Part shown: piece after piece, positions 1 through 6,476 of the stretch | Layout of the letters: each line of letters opens with the position of its first letter | How positions within the stretch are numbered: the first letter of the stretch is position 1 | Source: UBA1124 sp963933095 | Lineage (GTDB): Bacteria > Pseudomonadota > Gammaproteobacteria > Pseudomonadales > Cellvibrionaceae | Reading direction: 5' to 3' | DNA: 12,410 bases | NCBI GenBank assembly: GCA_963933095.1 | Contig: CAWVSV010000070.1 | Coordinates: 1-12,410 of the forward strand | Program-made: the position numbers and the translations under genes | Notes under the pieces: model-generated | Database searches by the model: none | The model's input: the letters and a program-made list of their open reading frames with translations, nothing else | Told to the model about the DNA's origin: nothing

Positions 1-242
1 GCATGGCCGGTGCCTAACTGCTCGGTTTGCATAACAAAATGCACATCATCAGCGGCAACGGTTTGCTGAACTAATTCAGAGCCGTGACCAATAACCACAT
101 TGAGGTTGTCAGCACCGACATTGCGTGCGGTATCTAGCACATGTGAAAGCATAGATTTACCGGCAATGGTGTGCAGCACCTTAGGGAGATCAGACTTCAT
201 GCGCGTGCCTTTACCGGCCGCAAGAACAACGATATCGAGCAT
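1..242 (-). CDS. glmU: GlmU N-terminus, bifunctional UDP-GlcNAc pyrophosphorylase (partial, runs off the window)
   Basis: The first 80 codons of GlmU are present; the 3' part lies beyond position 1. GlmU is a cytoplasmic enzyme that acetylates glucosamine-1-phosphate (C-terminal domain) and uridylylates GlcNAc-1-phosphate (N-terminal domain), giving UDP-GlcNAc for peptidoglycan and lipopolysaccharide. What is visible is the start of the pyrophosphorylase Rossmann-like domain: the nucleotide-binding signature LAAGKGTRM at residues 7-15, the DLPKVLH stretch after it, and QTEQLGTGHA at the window edge, which is the conserved uridine-contacting segment. The ATG at 242 is preceded by AAAGGA seven bases upstream and matches the family start. 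The position downstream of atpC is the same as in E. coli. Its promoter and a strong hairpin lie immediately upstream and are listed separately. Confidence 0.97.
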   Translation of the reverse strand, partial: MLDIVVLAAGKGTRMKSDLPKVLHTIAGKSMLSHVLDTARNVGADNLNVVIGHGSELVQQTVAADDVHFVMQTEQLGTGH

Positions 243-249
243 TTTTTAA

Positions 250-307
250 TCCTTTGAAAAAGCTAAACGGGAAGTGCGTATTTAGGCTCGCACTTCCCGT
301 TTAGCTT
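250..307 (-). promoter_or_regulatory. glmU leader: perfect 19-bp hairpin plus U-run, next to the ribosome binding site
   Basis: Arms 260-278 and 289-307 are perfect 19-base inverse complements around a 10-base loop (279-288). Read on the minus strand, the second arm runs into five U (positions 261-257), then C, then the glmU Shine-Dalgarno AAAGGA (255-250). This is the architecture of an intrinsic terminator placed about 15 bases before a start codon, so it could be an attenuator, the 3' end of a small RNA, or a protective leader stem-loop. If the promoter at 311-339 is used, transcription would begin at about 304, inside the first arm, and the mRNA would carry the hairpin at its extreme 5' end. 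The pairing is seen directly; the role is inferred. Confidence 0.75.
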
Positions 308-339
308 CTAGTTATAATGAGTACCGCATTACATCTTAA
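305..339 (-). promoter_or_regulatory. Putative sigma70 promoter for glmU
   Basis: On the minus strand TTAAGA (339-334; 4 of 6 to the -35 consensus) lies exactly 17 bases before TATAAC (316-311; 5 of 6 to the -10 consensus). The predicted start is near 304. A separate promoter is expected because the atp terminator at 445-476 should isolate glmU. The assignment rests on hexamer matches and spacing only. Confidence 0.5.
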
Positions 340-444
340 CATTGCCACTAGCGCGTTCCTGATTCTCGCGACATCCGACCCACATAGATGTGGAAAGTGT
401 CGATGTTACATCGAGTATTCATCGACCTGTACATTCTATACATA
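308..444. other. Non-coding stretch with clustered small dyads between the atp terminator and glmU
   Basis: No credible protein gene is seen here. The segment holds CCACAT/ATGTGG (380-385/388-393), TCGATGT/ACATCGA (400-406/408-414) and an outer GTCGATG/CATCGAC (399-405/420-426), so the hexamer CATCGA or its complement occurs three times within 26 bases. The minus-strand promoter proposed at 305-339 occupies its glmU-proximal end. The dyads could be operator sites or parts of a folded RNA; neither can be decided from this sequence. Confidence 0.45.
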
Positions 445-476
445 AAAAAGGGGCGGCATTTCTGCCACCCCTTTTT
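444..476 (-). terminator. Intrinsic terminator of the atp operon
   Basis: On the minus strand the arms 476-463 and 458-445 form a 14-bp stem that is fully paired with one G-U wobble, closed by a GAAA (GNRA) tetraloop and followed by six U (449-444). It lies 28 bases past the atpC stop. On the plus strand the wobble becomes a C-A mismatch, so it is better suited to minus-strand termination. Confidence 0.92.
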
Positions 477-504
477 ATTAGATAATCATTTCACTTTCGT
501 AAAA

Positions 505-930
505 TTACTTACCTGTTCTTTTGCGTATAGCTTGTAGCGTACGCAATTGCGCGGCGGCTTCTGCCAACTGAGTAGCTGCACTGGCGTAGTCGAATTCTGT
601 CGACTGGTCCTGCATTCTCTTCTCAGCATCTTTCTTGGCATCAAGCGCTGCGGCTTCATCCATATCGTCGGCACGCAAGGCGGTATCAGCCAGTACAGTA
701 ACCGCGTACGGCTGTACTTCCAAAAATCCGCCCGAGACGTAGTAGACTTCTTCTTCGCCATTTTGCTTAATGACGCGAATTGGACCCGGCTGCAAACTAG
801 TTAGCAGCGGTGCGTGGCCATAAGCCACACCTACATCACCTTCGGTACCGGCGGCAATAACCATTTCGACCAGGCCAGAGAAAATTTCTTCCTCTGCACT
901 GACGATGTCACAGTGGACTGTCATAGCCAT
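505..930 (-). CDS. atpC: F1 ATP synthase epsilon subunit
   Basis: Epsilon (141 aa; E. coli 139) belongs to the central rotor stalk of F1Fo-ATP synthase, contacting gamma and the c ring and inhibiting ATP hydrolysis through its C-terminal helices. The N-terminus MAMTVHCDIVSAEEEIFSG matches the family closely, as do GHAPLLTSLQPGPIR (about residues 38-52) and YVSGGFLEVQPYAVTVLADTA (about 63-83), which make the beta-sandwich. The remainder, roughly residues 88-138, is Ala-, Glu- and Gln-rich, as expected of the two-helix domain. The ATG at 930 is preceded by AGAGGC and keeps the conserved MAM start. It is the last gene of the operon, separated from atpD by an 81-base gap containing a perfect hairpin, and is followed by the operon terminator. 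Confidence 0.97.
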   Translation of the reverse strand: MAMTVHCDIVSAEEEIFSGLVEMVIAAGTEGDVGVAYGHAPLLTSLQPGPIRVIKQNGEEEVYYVSGGFLEVQPYAVTVLADTALRADDMDEAAALDAKKDAEKRMQDQSTEFDYASAATQLAEAAAQLRTLQAIRKRTGK

Positions 931-974
931 AATTGTTGCCTCTCACCTTTTGCCTTTAGAGCAATGAGCATCGA

Positions 975-1005
975 GACCTGTGTATAACAGAGTTATACAC
1001 AGGTC
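975..1005. repeat. Perfect 14-bp hairpin between atpD and atpC containing two inverted DnaA-box nonamers
   Basis: Arms 975-988 and 992-1005 are perfect inverse complements around a 3-base loop. Each arm carries TTATACACA, which fits the DnaA-box consensus TTWTNCACA: on the plus strand at 993-1001 and on the minus strand at 987-979. The stem starts six bases after the atpD stop. No U-run follows on either strand, so it is not an intrinsic terminator. It could act in RNA as an intercistronic stabiliser or processing stem that lowers atpC output, or in DNA as a DnaA-binding pair. Confidence 0.7.
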
Positions 1006-1011
1006 AGCCGA

Positions 1012-2409
1012 TTACATTTTCTTGGCTTTCTCGATGGCTTCGTCGATACCGCCAACCATGTAGAACGCCTGCTCTGGCATGTGATCGTAATCACCTGCTA
1101 GCAGCCCTGTGAAACCGGCAAGGGTATCTTTCAGGGATACGTACTTACCAGGAGATCCGGTAAATACTTCAGCTACGTGGAAAGGCTGAGACAAGAAGCG
1201 CTCAATTTTACGCGCGCGAGTTACAGACTGCTTGTCTTCTTCAGACAGCTCGTCCATACCTAAGATGGCAATAATGTCTTTCAGCTCTTTGTAACGCTGA
1301 AGAACAGTTTGCACACCACGGGCGATCGCGTAATGCTCTTCGCCAATGATCAATGGATCCAACTGACGTGAGCTTGAATCCAGTGGATCGATCGCTGGGT
1401 AAATACCCTTAGCGGCAATGTCACGGCTCAATACTACGGTTGAATCCAAGTGAGCAAAGGTAGTGGCGGGAGCCGGATCACTCAAGTCATCCGCAGGTAC
1501 GTATACCGCTTGGATTGAGGTGATTGATCCAGACTTAGTAGAGGTAATACGCTCTTGTAGAGCACCCATCTCTTCTGCCAACGTTGGCTGGTAACCTACC
1601 GCTGAAGGCATACGGCCCAACAGTGCAGATACTTCGGTTCCAGCTAAGGTGTAACGGTAGATGTTGTCAACAAACAACAGTACGTCTTTACCTTCGTCAC
1701 GGAATTTTTCAGCCATAGTGAGGCCAGTCAATGCTACGCGCAAACGGTTACCCGGTGGCTCGTTCATCTGACCGTAAACCATTGCTACTTTAGAGTCGGT
1801 AGGAGTCTCGACGTTTACAACGCCAGCTTCCTGCATCTCATGGTAGAAATCGTTACCTTCACGAGTTCGCTCACCCACACCGGCAAATACTGACAGACCG
1901 GAGTGCTGTAGTGCGATGTTGTTGATGAGTTCCATCATGTTTACGGTTTTACCAACACCGGCACCACCGAACAGACCAACTTTACCACCCTTAGCGAATG
2001 GGCAAACAAGGTCGATAACTTTGATGCCGGTTTCTAGCAAATCGCTAGAGGCAGAAAGCTCGTCGTAGGCTGGGGCTTTACGGTGAATAGGCATACGAGC
2101 CTTTTCACCGATCGCGCCACATTCATCGATTGGGTTGCCGAGAACATCCATAATGCGACCCAAAGTTTCGATACCAACAGGTACAGAAATTGGAGCATTG
2201 GAGTTAACAACTTCAAGTCCGCGGCTTACGCCCTCGGATGAACCCATGGCAATTGCACGCACTACACCGTCACCCAGCTGTTGCTGAACTTCAAGGGTAA
2301 GACCTTTACTGCTAACAGTTAGGGCGTCATAGACCTTTGGCACGGCATCGCGTGGAAATTCCACGTCGATCACGGCGCCAATAATTTGTACGATACGTCC
2401 GCTACTCAT
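1012..2409 (-). CDS. atpD: F1 ATP synthase beta subunit (catalytic)
   Basis: Beta (465 aa; E. coli 460) carries the catalytic sites of the alpha3beta3 hexamer and makes ATP from ADP and phosphate on the cytoplasmic face of the membrane. Visible are the N-terminal beta-barrel (MSSGRIVQIIGAVIDVEFP), Walker A GGAGVGKT at 148-155, the catalytic glutamate E180 in GERTREGND, Walker B LLFVD at 244-248, the ADDLSDPAPATTFAHLD segment at about 307-322 and the DELSEED loop at 386-392 that meets gamma. The ATG at 2409 was chosen because it aligns with the family start and has GAGGAA eight bases upstream; an in-frame GTG at 2448 would add 13 residues (FELNFGFNEEPK and its initiator) not typical of the family. 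Its neighbours are atpG upstream and atpC downstream. Confidence 0.98.
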   Translation of the reverse strand: MSSGRIVQIIGAVIDVEFPRDAVPKVYDALTVSSKGLTLEVQQQLGDGVVRAIAMGSSEGVSRGLEVVNSNAPISVPVGIETLGRIMDVLGNPIDECGAIGEKARMPIHRKAPAYDELSASSDLLETGIKVIDLVCPFAKGGKVGLFGGAGVGKTVNMMELINNIALQHSGLSVFAGVGERTREGNDFYHEMQEAGVVNVETPTDSKVAMVYGQMNEPPGNRLRVALTGLTMAEKFRDEGKDVLLFVDNIYRYTLAGTEVSALLGRMPSAVGYQPTLAEEMGALQERITSTKSGSITSIQAVYVPADDLSDPAPATTFAHLDSTVVLSRDIAAKGIYPAIDPLDSSSRQLDPLIIGEEHYAIARGVQTVLQRYKELKDIIAILGMDELSEEDKQSVTRARKIERFLSQPFHVAEVFTGSPGKYVSLKDTLAGFTGLLAGDYDHMPEQAFYMVGGIDEAIEKAKKM

Positions 2410-2506
2410 TTTCGGTTCCTCATTAAAACCAAAATTTAGTTCAAACACTCAACGTTAAATCTGTTCAAGCGTCAGCTCAGCTCTTCAATCGCTGTGTATG
2501 CAGGCC

Positions 2507-3367
2507 TTATACGGCCGAGGCACCACTTACGATCTCAGACAATTCTTGGGTAATCGCGGCCTGTCTGGCTTTGTTATAAACCAGTTGCAAGTCGTCGATC
2601 ATATCGCCGGCGTTGTCGGTGGCAGATTTCATTGCCAACATACGCGCCGCCTGCTCACAAGAACCATTTTCTACTACGGCTTGATAAACCTGCGACTCAA
2701 TGTAACGAGTCAGCAGACCATCTAGTAAGTCGCAAGCTTCTGGTTCATAGAGATAATCCCAAGCGTGCTTGAGCTTCTCGTTGTCATCGGCCAGCAAAGG
2801 CAACAACTGATCTACATGTGGGTTTTGCGTCATCGTGTTAACGAATTCATTGCCCACTAAATAAATCTTGTCGATTTTGCCTTCTGCGTAAGCATCCAAC
2901 ATGACCTTTACGCTGCCGATCAAATCGGCCACGCTCGGTGTTTCACCGAGGTCTCGTACAGAGGCAACTACATTGCCACCGTAACTTTTGAAAAATGCTC
3001 CAGCTTTAGCTCCAATCAAACAAAGGTCAATTTCGACCTCTTGATCAGCCCATTCTTTCATGGACTTAATACCAGCCTTGAACAGGTTGGTGTTTAATCC
3101 ACCACACAAACCGCGGTCGGTAGACACCAGAATATAACCCACGCGTTTTACTTCGCGCTCAAGCATAAATATATGCTTGTACTCTGGTGCTGCGTTAGCA
3201 ATATGTCCTACTACCGAGCGTATACGCTTGGCGTAAGGCTTACCGAGTTGCATGCGGTCTTGTGCTTTACGCATTTTACTAGCAGCAACCATTTCCATGG
3301 CGCTGGTAATCTTTTGCGTACTTTTAATACTCGTAATTTGAGTACGAATTTCTTTTCCGCTTGCCAT
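2507..3367 (-). CDS. atpG: F1 ATP synthase gamma subunit
   Basis: Gamma (286 aa; E. coli 287) is the rotating central shaft of F1, with its N- and C-terminal helices forming a coiled coil inside alpha3beta3. The sequence shows the conserved N-terminal helix (GKEIRTQITSIKSTQKIT, then AMEMVAASKMRKAQ), the STDRGLCGGLN motif at about 82-92, and the C-terminal signature CEQAARMLAMKSATDNAGDMI. The CEQAARM form (SEQAARM in E. coli) is common in Pseudomonas relatives. The ATG at 3367 has AGAGG upstream and gives MASGKEIR, the family start; a TTG at 3400 would add 11 residues and was not used. It lies 91 bases after atpA, a gap that holds a hairpin, and 97 bases before atpD, where I see nothing beyond the atpD ribosome binding site. 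Confidence 0.97.
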   Translation of the reverse strand: MASGKEIRTQITSIKSTQKITSAMEMVAASKMRKAQDRMQLGKPYAKRIRSVVGHIANAAPEYKHIFMLEREVKRVGYILVSTDRGLCGGLNTNLFKAGIKSMKEWADQEVEIDLCLIGAKAGAFFKSYGGNVVASVRDLGETPSVADLIGSVKVMLDAYAEGKIDKIYLVGNEFVNTMTQNPHVDQLLPLLADDNEKLKHAWDYLYEPEACDLLDGLLTRYIESQVYQAVVENGSCEQAARMLAMKSATDNAGDMIDDLQLVYNKARQAAITQELSEIVSGASAV

Positions 3368-3405
3368 ACCAGCCTCTAAACAGAATCGGTTGACTTTCAA
3401 TCACT

Positions 3406-3425
3406 GGAGGAAGCGTGCTTCCTCC
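3406..3425. repeat. Intercistronic hairpin between atpA and atpG
   Basis: Arms 3406-3413 and 3418-3425 (GGAGGAAG/CTTCCTCC) are perfect 8-base inverse complements around a 4-base loop. On the minus-strand transcript the first arm is itself GGAGGAAG, a strong Shine-Dalgarno-like string held in the stem, but it is some 40 bases or more from the atpG start, which has its own AGAGG. There is no U-run, so termination is unlikely; mRNA processing, stability or ribosome modulation is more plausible. Confidence 0.6.
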
Positions 3426-3458
3426 CATTTATTACCCTAAGGCGTTAAATGTTTGTGA

Positions 3459-5003
3459 TTACCAAGTTTGCGTAGACTTGAACTTCTCAAGTGCCGCTTT
3501 AAATCCACTGGCGATTTCATCGTTGTAATCACCGGATTCATTAACTTTCGCCATCAGATCAGCGTTTTCGCTGTTCATGTAAGAAAGCAGGGCAGCTTCG
3601 AAGTCACCAATCTTGGCAAGTTCAACCTCGTTCAGATGACCTTCGTTGGCGGCGTAAACTACGATAGCCAGCTCAGCAACACTCAGTGGAGAGTACTGCT
3701 TTTGCTTCATCAGTTCAGTTACGCGCGCACCTTGGTCAAGCTGTGCTTTAGTTGCTTCATCCAGATCAGATGCAAACTGAGAGAAAGCTGCCAGCTCACG
3801 GTACTGAGCAAGAGCGGTACGAATACCACCGGACAATTTCTTCACAACTTTAGTCTGGGCTGCACCACCAACACGAGATACCGAGATACCGGCGTTCATT
3901 GCAGGACGGATGCCGGCGTTGAACATGTCAGTCTCAAGGAAGATCTGACCATCGGTGATCGAGATCACGTTGGTTGGTACGAATGCAGAAACATCACCGT
4001 CTTGGGTTTCAATGATAGGCAGCGCAGTTAAAGAACCGGTTTTACCTTTCACTTCACCGTTGGTGAACTTCTCAACGTAAGCTACGTTTACACGAGAAGC
4101 GCGTTCCAGTAGACGAGAGTGCAAATAGAATACGTCACCAGGGTAGGCTTCACGGCCCGGTGGACGACGCAACAGCAATGAAATTTGACGATAGGCCCAA
4201 GCCTGCTTAGTCAAATCATCAAAGATAATCAGTGCGTCTTCACCGCGATCGCGGTAGTACTCACCCATGGTGGTGCCGGCAAACGGTGCCAAAAACTGCA
4301 TTGCTGCAGGATCAGACGCGGTAGCGGCAACAATAATAGTGTGGTCCATAGCGCCGTGCTCTTCTAACTTGCGCACAACGGCGGCAATAGAAGATGCTTT
4401 TTGGCCAATCGCAACATAGACGCATTTAACGCCTGTGCCTTTCTGGTTGATGATTGCATCAACGGCGATTGCTGTTTTACCAGTCTGACGGTCACCAATG
4501 ATCAGCTCACGCTGACCACGACCAACAGGAACCATAGTATCGATAGCTTTCAGGCCAAGCTGAACTGGCTGATCAACACTTTGACGCTCAATTACGCCCG
4601 GTGCTACTTTTTCGATAGCGTCGGTAAGTTTGGCGCCTACCGGGCCTTTACCGTCGATAGGAAGACCCAGTGCATCGACAACGCGACCTTGCAGTTCCGG
4701 ACCTACCGGTACTTCAAGAATACGGCCAGTACACTTACAGGTTTGCCCTTCGGCAATACCCTGATAGTCACCCAAGACTACTGCACCAACAGAGTCTTGC
4801 TCTAAGTTCAGAGCCATACCGTAAACACCACCGGTAAACTCGATCATTTCGCCGTACATAGCGTCGGCTAGACCGTGGATACGGATAATACCGTCGGTTA
4901 CAGAAACAACAGTACCTTCGTTCTGTGCTTCTGTAGCAACGTCGAAGTTATCGATGCGCTGCTTGATAATGTCGCTAATTTCAGCGGGATTCAATTGCTG
5001 CAT
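3459..5003 (-). CDS. atpA: F1 ATP synthase alpha subunit
   Basis: Alpha (514 aa; E. coli 513) alternates with beta in the F1 hexamer, binds nucleotide at non-catalytic sites and supplies the arginine finger to the catalytic sites. Visible are the family N-terminus MQQLNPAEISDIIKQRI, which binds delta, Walker A GDRQTGKT at 170-177, Walker B-like IIFDDL at 259-264, the RRPPGREAYPGDVFYLHSRLLERA block at 279-302, and SVSRVGGAAQTK at 374-385 with R377 at the arginine-finger position (R376 in E. coli). ATG at 5003 follows GAGGAAA with good spacing. The gene sits between atpH (41-base gap) and atpG. Nothing is missing. Confidence 0.98.
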   Translation of the reverse strand: MQQLNPAEISDIIKQRIDNFDVATEAQNEGTVVSVTDGIIRIHGLADAMYGEMIEFTGGVYGMALNLEQDSVGAVVLGDYQGIAEGQTCKCTGRILEVPVGPELQGRVVDALGLPIDGKGPVGAKLTDAIEKVAPGVIERQSVDQPVQLGLKAIDTMVPVGRGQRELIIGDRQTGKTAIAVDAIINQKGTGVKCVYVAIGQKASSIAAVVRKLEEHGAMDHTIIVAATASDPAAMQFLAPFAGTTMGEYYRDRGEDALIIFDDLTKQAWAYRQISLLLRRPPGREAYPGDVFYLHSRLLERASRVNVAYVEKFTNGEVKGKTGSLTALPIIETQDGDVSAFVPTNVISITDGQIFLETDMFNAGIRPAMNAGISVSRVGGAAQTKVVKKLSGGIRTALAQYRELAAFSQFASDLDEATKAQLDQGARVTELMKQKQYSPLSVAELAIVVYAANEGHLNEVELAKIGDFEAALLSYMNSENADLMAKVNESGDYNDEIASGFKAALEKFKSTQTW

Positions 5004-5044
5004 GCTAGTTTCCTCAATATCCTGTTACTTCAATGAGCTCAGGA

Positions 5045-5581
5045 TTAGGAGTTCATGGCTTCGGCGAGCTTGGCCAAATGGCCTTTCACGGAACCGTCAA
5101 TTACTGTGTCACCGGCGCGAATCACTACGCCACCGATCAGGCTTTTATCTACAATGCCTGTCACATTTACTTCGCGGTCCAGCTTTACACTCAATGCTTT
5201 CGCCAACTGTTCTTGTACTGAAGTGGAGAGTTCAAATGCACTTTGTAACTCAACATCAACAGATTTTTCTTTTTGAGCCTTGAAAGCTTCAAACAACTGC
5301 GAAATAGACGGCAGTAGTTCGAAACGCTTATTTTCAGCCAATATCTTAATAAAATTGCCGGCTTGCTCGTTCAGCATATCACCACAGATTTCAATAAAGG
5401 CTGCGCCTTTTTGTTCTGTAGTCAGCGTTGGTGAGCCCAACAATTTATTAATGCCGGAACTGTTAGAAACAGCTCCAGCCAGCGCCAACATTTCAGACCA
5501 TTGGTCTAAAGTATTTGCGCTGTTGGCAAAATCAAAAGCGGCTTTCGCGTAAGGACGGGCTAAGGTCGTTAGTTCAGCCAT
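5045..5581 (-). CDS. atpH: F1 ATP synthase delta subunit
   Basis: Delta (178 aa; E. coli 177) sits on top of F1 and ties it to the b-subunit peripheral stalk. The sequence shows the family N-terminus TLARPYAKAAFDFA (6-19), FIKILAENKRFELLP in the middle of the protein, and the C-terminal signature VDKSLIGGVVIRAGDTVIDGSVKGHLAKLAE (about 143-173). ATG at 5581 is preceded by GGAGGT, one of the strongest ribosome binding sites in the operon. Only 12 bases separate it from the atpF stop, suggesting coupled translation of the two stalk proteins. Confidence 0.97.
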   Translation of the reverse strand: MAELTTLARPYAKAAFDFANSANTLDQWSEMLALAGAVSNSSGINKLLGSPTLTTEQKGAAFIEICGDMLNEQAGNFIKILAENKRFELLPSISQLFEAFKAQKEKSVDVELQSAFELSTSVQEQLAKALSVKLDREVNVTGIVDKSLIGGVVIRAGDTVIDGSVKGHLAKLAEAMNS

Positions 5582-5593
5582 CGTAACCTCCGC

Positions 5594-6064
5594 TTATAGC
5601 TCAGCAGCGAGTTTACTAACCAACTCACTGTTGGCACTTTCATCGATTGACGCGCCGAGAATTTTCTCAGCACCCGCTAATGCCAAAGCAGAAACTTTGC
5701 CACGCAACTCTTCTTTCGCGCGGTTTGATTCCAGTTCGATTTCAGCTTGGGCCGCAGTCAGAAGGCGATAACCTTCGTCGCGGGCCTTATCTTTGGCTTC
5801 GTCAACAATTTGTGCCGAACGCTTATTGGCAGCATCAACGATAGCAGCGGCGTTAGCCTTTGCTTCGCGAAGTTGCTCGCCAGCCTTGTGCTTAGCCAAC
5901 TCGAGATCTTTGTCGGCGCGATCAGCGGCTTCAAGACCATCGGCTATTTTCTTCTCACGCTCTTCCATTACAGAAATCAGAGCAGGCCATACAAACTTCG
6001 TACAGAACCAAATAAATAGTCCGAACGAGATCATTTGACCGATGAGAGTCAGGTTGATATTCAT
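5594..6064 (-). CDS. atpF: Fo ATP synthase b subunit
   Basis: Subunit b (156 aa, as in E. coli) is the peripheral stalk; it works as a dimer that anchors in the membrane and holds F1 through delta. A single membrane helix is seen at about residues 5-25 (LTLIGQMISFGLFIWFCTKF), followed by the conserved VWPALISVMEEREKKIADGL and a long charged, Ala-rich coiled-coil region to about residue 122, then the delta-binding end (ALAGAEKILGASIDESANSELVSKLAAEL). ATG at 6064 has AAGGGG upstream. It is separated from atpE by 51 AT-rich bases in which I see no strong structure. Confidence 0.97.
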   Translation of the reverse strand: MNINLTLIGQMISFGLFIWFCTKFVWPALISVMEEREKKIADGLEAADRADKDLELAKHKAGEQLREAKANAAAIVDAANKRSAQIVDEAKDKARDEGYRLLTAAQAEIELESNRAKEELRGKVSALALAGAEKILGASIDESANSELVSKLAAEL

Positions 6065-6115
6065 ATCAACACCCCTTGCTTAAGTTAAAGTTTAGCTAAA
6101 AGCGAAGAGTATTAA

Positions 6116-6361
6116 TTAAACCAAGCTTGGAGCAACAACGAAGATCAAGTACATGCCAATACCAACACCGATCATTGGAACAGCATCCAAAAGGCCGGCC
6201 ATTAGGAACATTTTGCCCTGTAGTGCTGGACCTTGCTCTGGCTGACGAGCAGAACCTTCAAGCAACTTACCACCCAAAGTACCAAAACCAATTGCAGTAC
6301 CCAGTGCGCCCAAACCGATCAACAGTGCAGCCGCTACGTAAACTAGACCAAGTGCTTCCAT
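6116..6361 (-). CDS. atpE: Fo ATP synthase c subunit (proteolipid)
   Basis: Subunit c (81 aa; E. coli 79) forms the proton-driven rotor ring in the inner membrane. Two hydrophobic helices (about 5-30 and 51-76) flank the polar loop ARQPEQ at 38-43. The glycine-rich packing stretch AIGFGTLGG lies at 23-31, and the proton-carrying carboxylate is D59 in GLLDAVPMIGVG (D61 in E. coli). The residues after D59 (AVPM) and the absence of a Gln/Ser ligand set as in sodium-type c subunits suggest proton coupling; this is inference from motif. ATG at 6361 has GGAG seven bases upstream and a U-rich leader similar to the E. coli atpE enhancer, in keeping with the need for many c copies per complex. Confidence 0.97.
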   Translation of the reverse strand: MEALGLVYVAAALLIGLGALGTAIGFGTLGGKLLEGSARQPEQGPALQGKMFLMAGLLDAVPMIGVGIGMYLIFVVAPSLV

Positions 6362-6394
6362 TTTATCTCTCCAGAGAGTTTTTTAAGTTAAAAG
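6362..6394 (-). promoter_or_regulatory. atpE translation initiation region with E. coli-like U-rich enhancer
   Basis: Reading toward the atpE start, the leader shows TTTTAACTT (6393-6385), an A-run, then CTCTCTGGAGAG and the ATG. E. coli atpE is known to have an enhancer with TTTTAACTG, an A-rich stretch and ACTGGAGA in the same order, recalled from the literature on its high initiation rate. Here the Shine-Dalgarno GGAGAG (6372-6367) can also pair in a very small CTCTC/GAGAG hairpin. The resemblance is visible; enhancer function is inferred. Confidence 0.55.
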
Positions 6395-6441
6395 TTTAAA
6401 GTTAAGTTTTCTATTACTTCGTTTACTTAGAGACCGTTATT

Positions 6442-6464
6442 TTGCGTCAGCTAAACTGACGCAA
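6442..6464. repeat. Intercistronic hairpin between atpB and atpE
   Basis: Arms 6442-6450 and 6456-6464 (TTGCGTCAG/CTGACGCAA) are perfect 9-base inverse complements around a 5-base loop, 12 bases after the atpB stop. No proper U-run follows on the minus strand. It may mark an mRNA processing or 3'-protection point that separates the weakly needed a subunit from the heavily needed c subunit; that role is inference. Confidence 0.6.
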
Positions 6465-6476
6465 CTGAACAGTCGC

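Noticed and set aside
348..443. Minus-strand ORF of 31 codons directly after the atp terminator
   Set aside because: The start codon abuts the terminator U-run, so there is no room for a ribosome binding site, and the peptide has no recognisable features.
317..445. Plus-strand ORF of 42 codons with a CGKCRC stretch, ending at the atp terminator hairpin
   Set aside because: No Shine-Dalgarno before its ATG, the nearby TATAAT has no matching -35, and its codons overlap the dyads and the minus-strand glmU promoter. Nothing in it resembles a known protein.
2351..2365. CGTGGAA-A-TTCCACG inverted repeat in atpD, resembling inside-out parS halves
   Set aside because: It encodes the conserved VEFPRDA stretch of beta, and the half-sites are in the wrong order for parS.
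2410..2448. Longer atpD start (GTG, +13 residues)
   Set aside because: The extra residues are not part of the beta family and the internal ATG at 2409 has the better ribosome binding site.
3368..3400. Longer atpG start (TTG, +11 residues)
   Set aside because: MASGKEIR at the ATG is the family start and has AGAGG upstream.
4086..4101. Second weak parS resemblance in atpA
   Set aside because: It matches parS poorly with mismatches spread over both halves, and it encodes the conserved SRVNVAY segment.
4401..4805. Long plus-strand ORF opposite atpA (and similar ones opposite mnmG, atpF and atpB)
   Set aside because: These lie wholly opposite strongly conserved genes, have no credible ribosome binding sites, and their sequences do not look like folded protein families.
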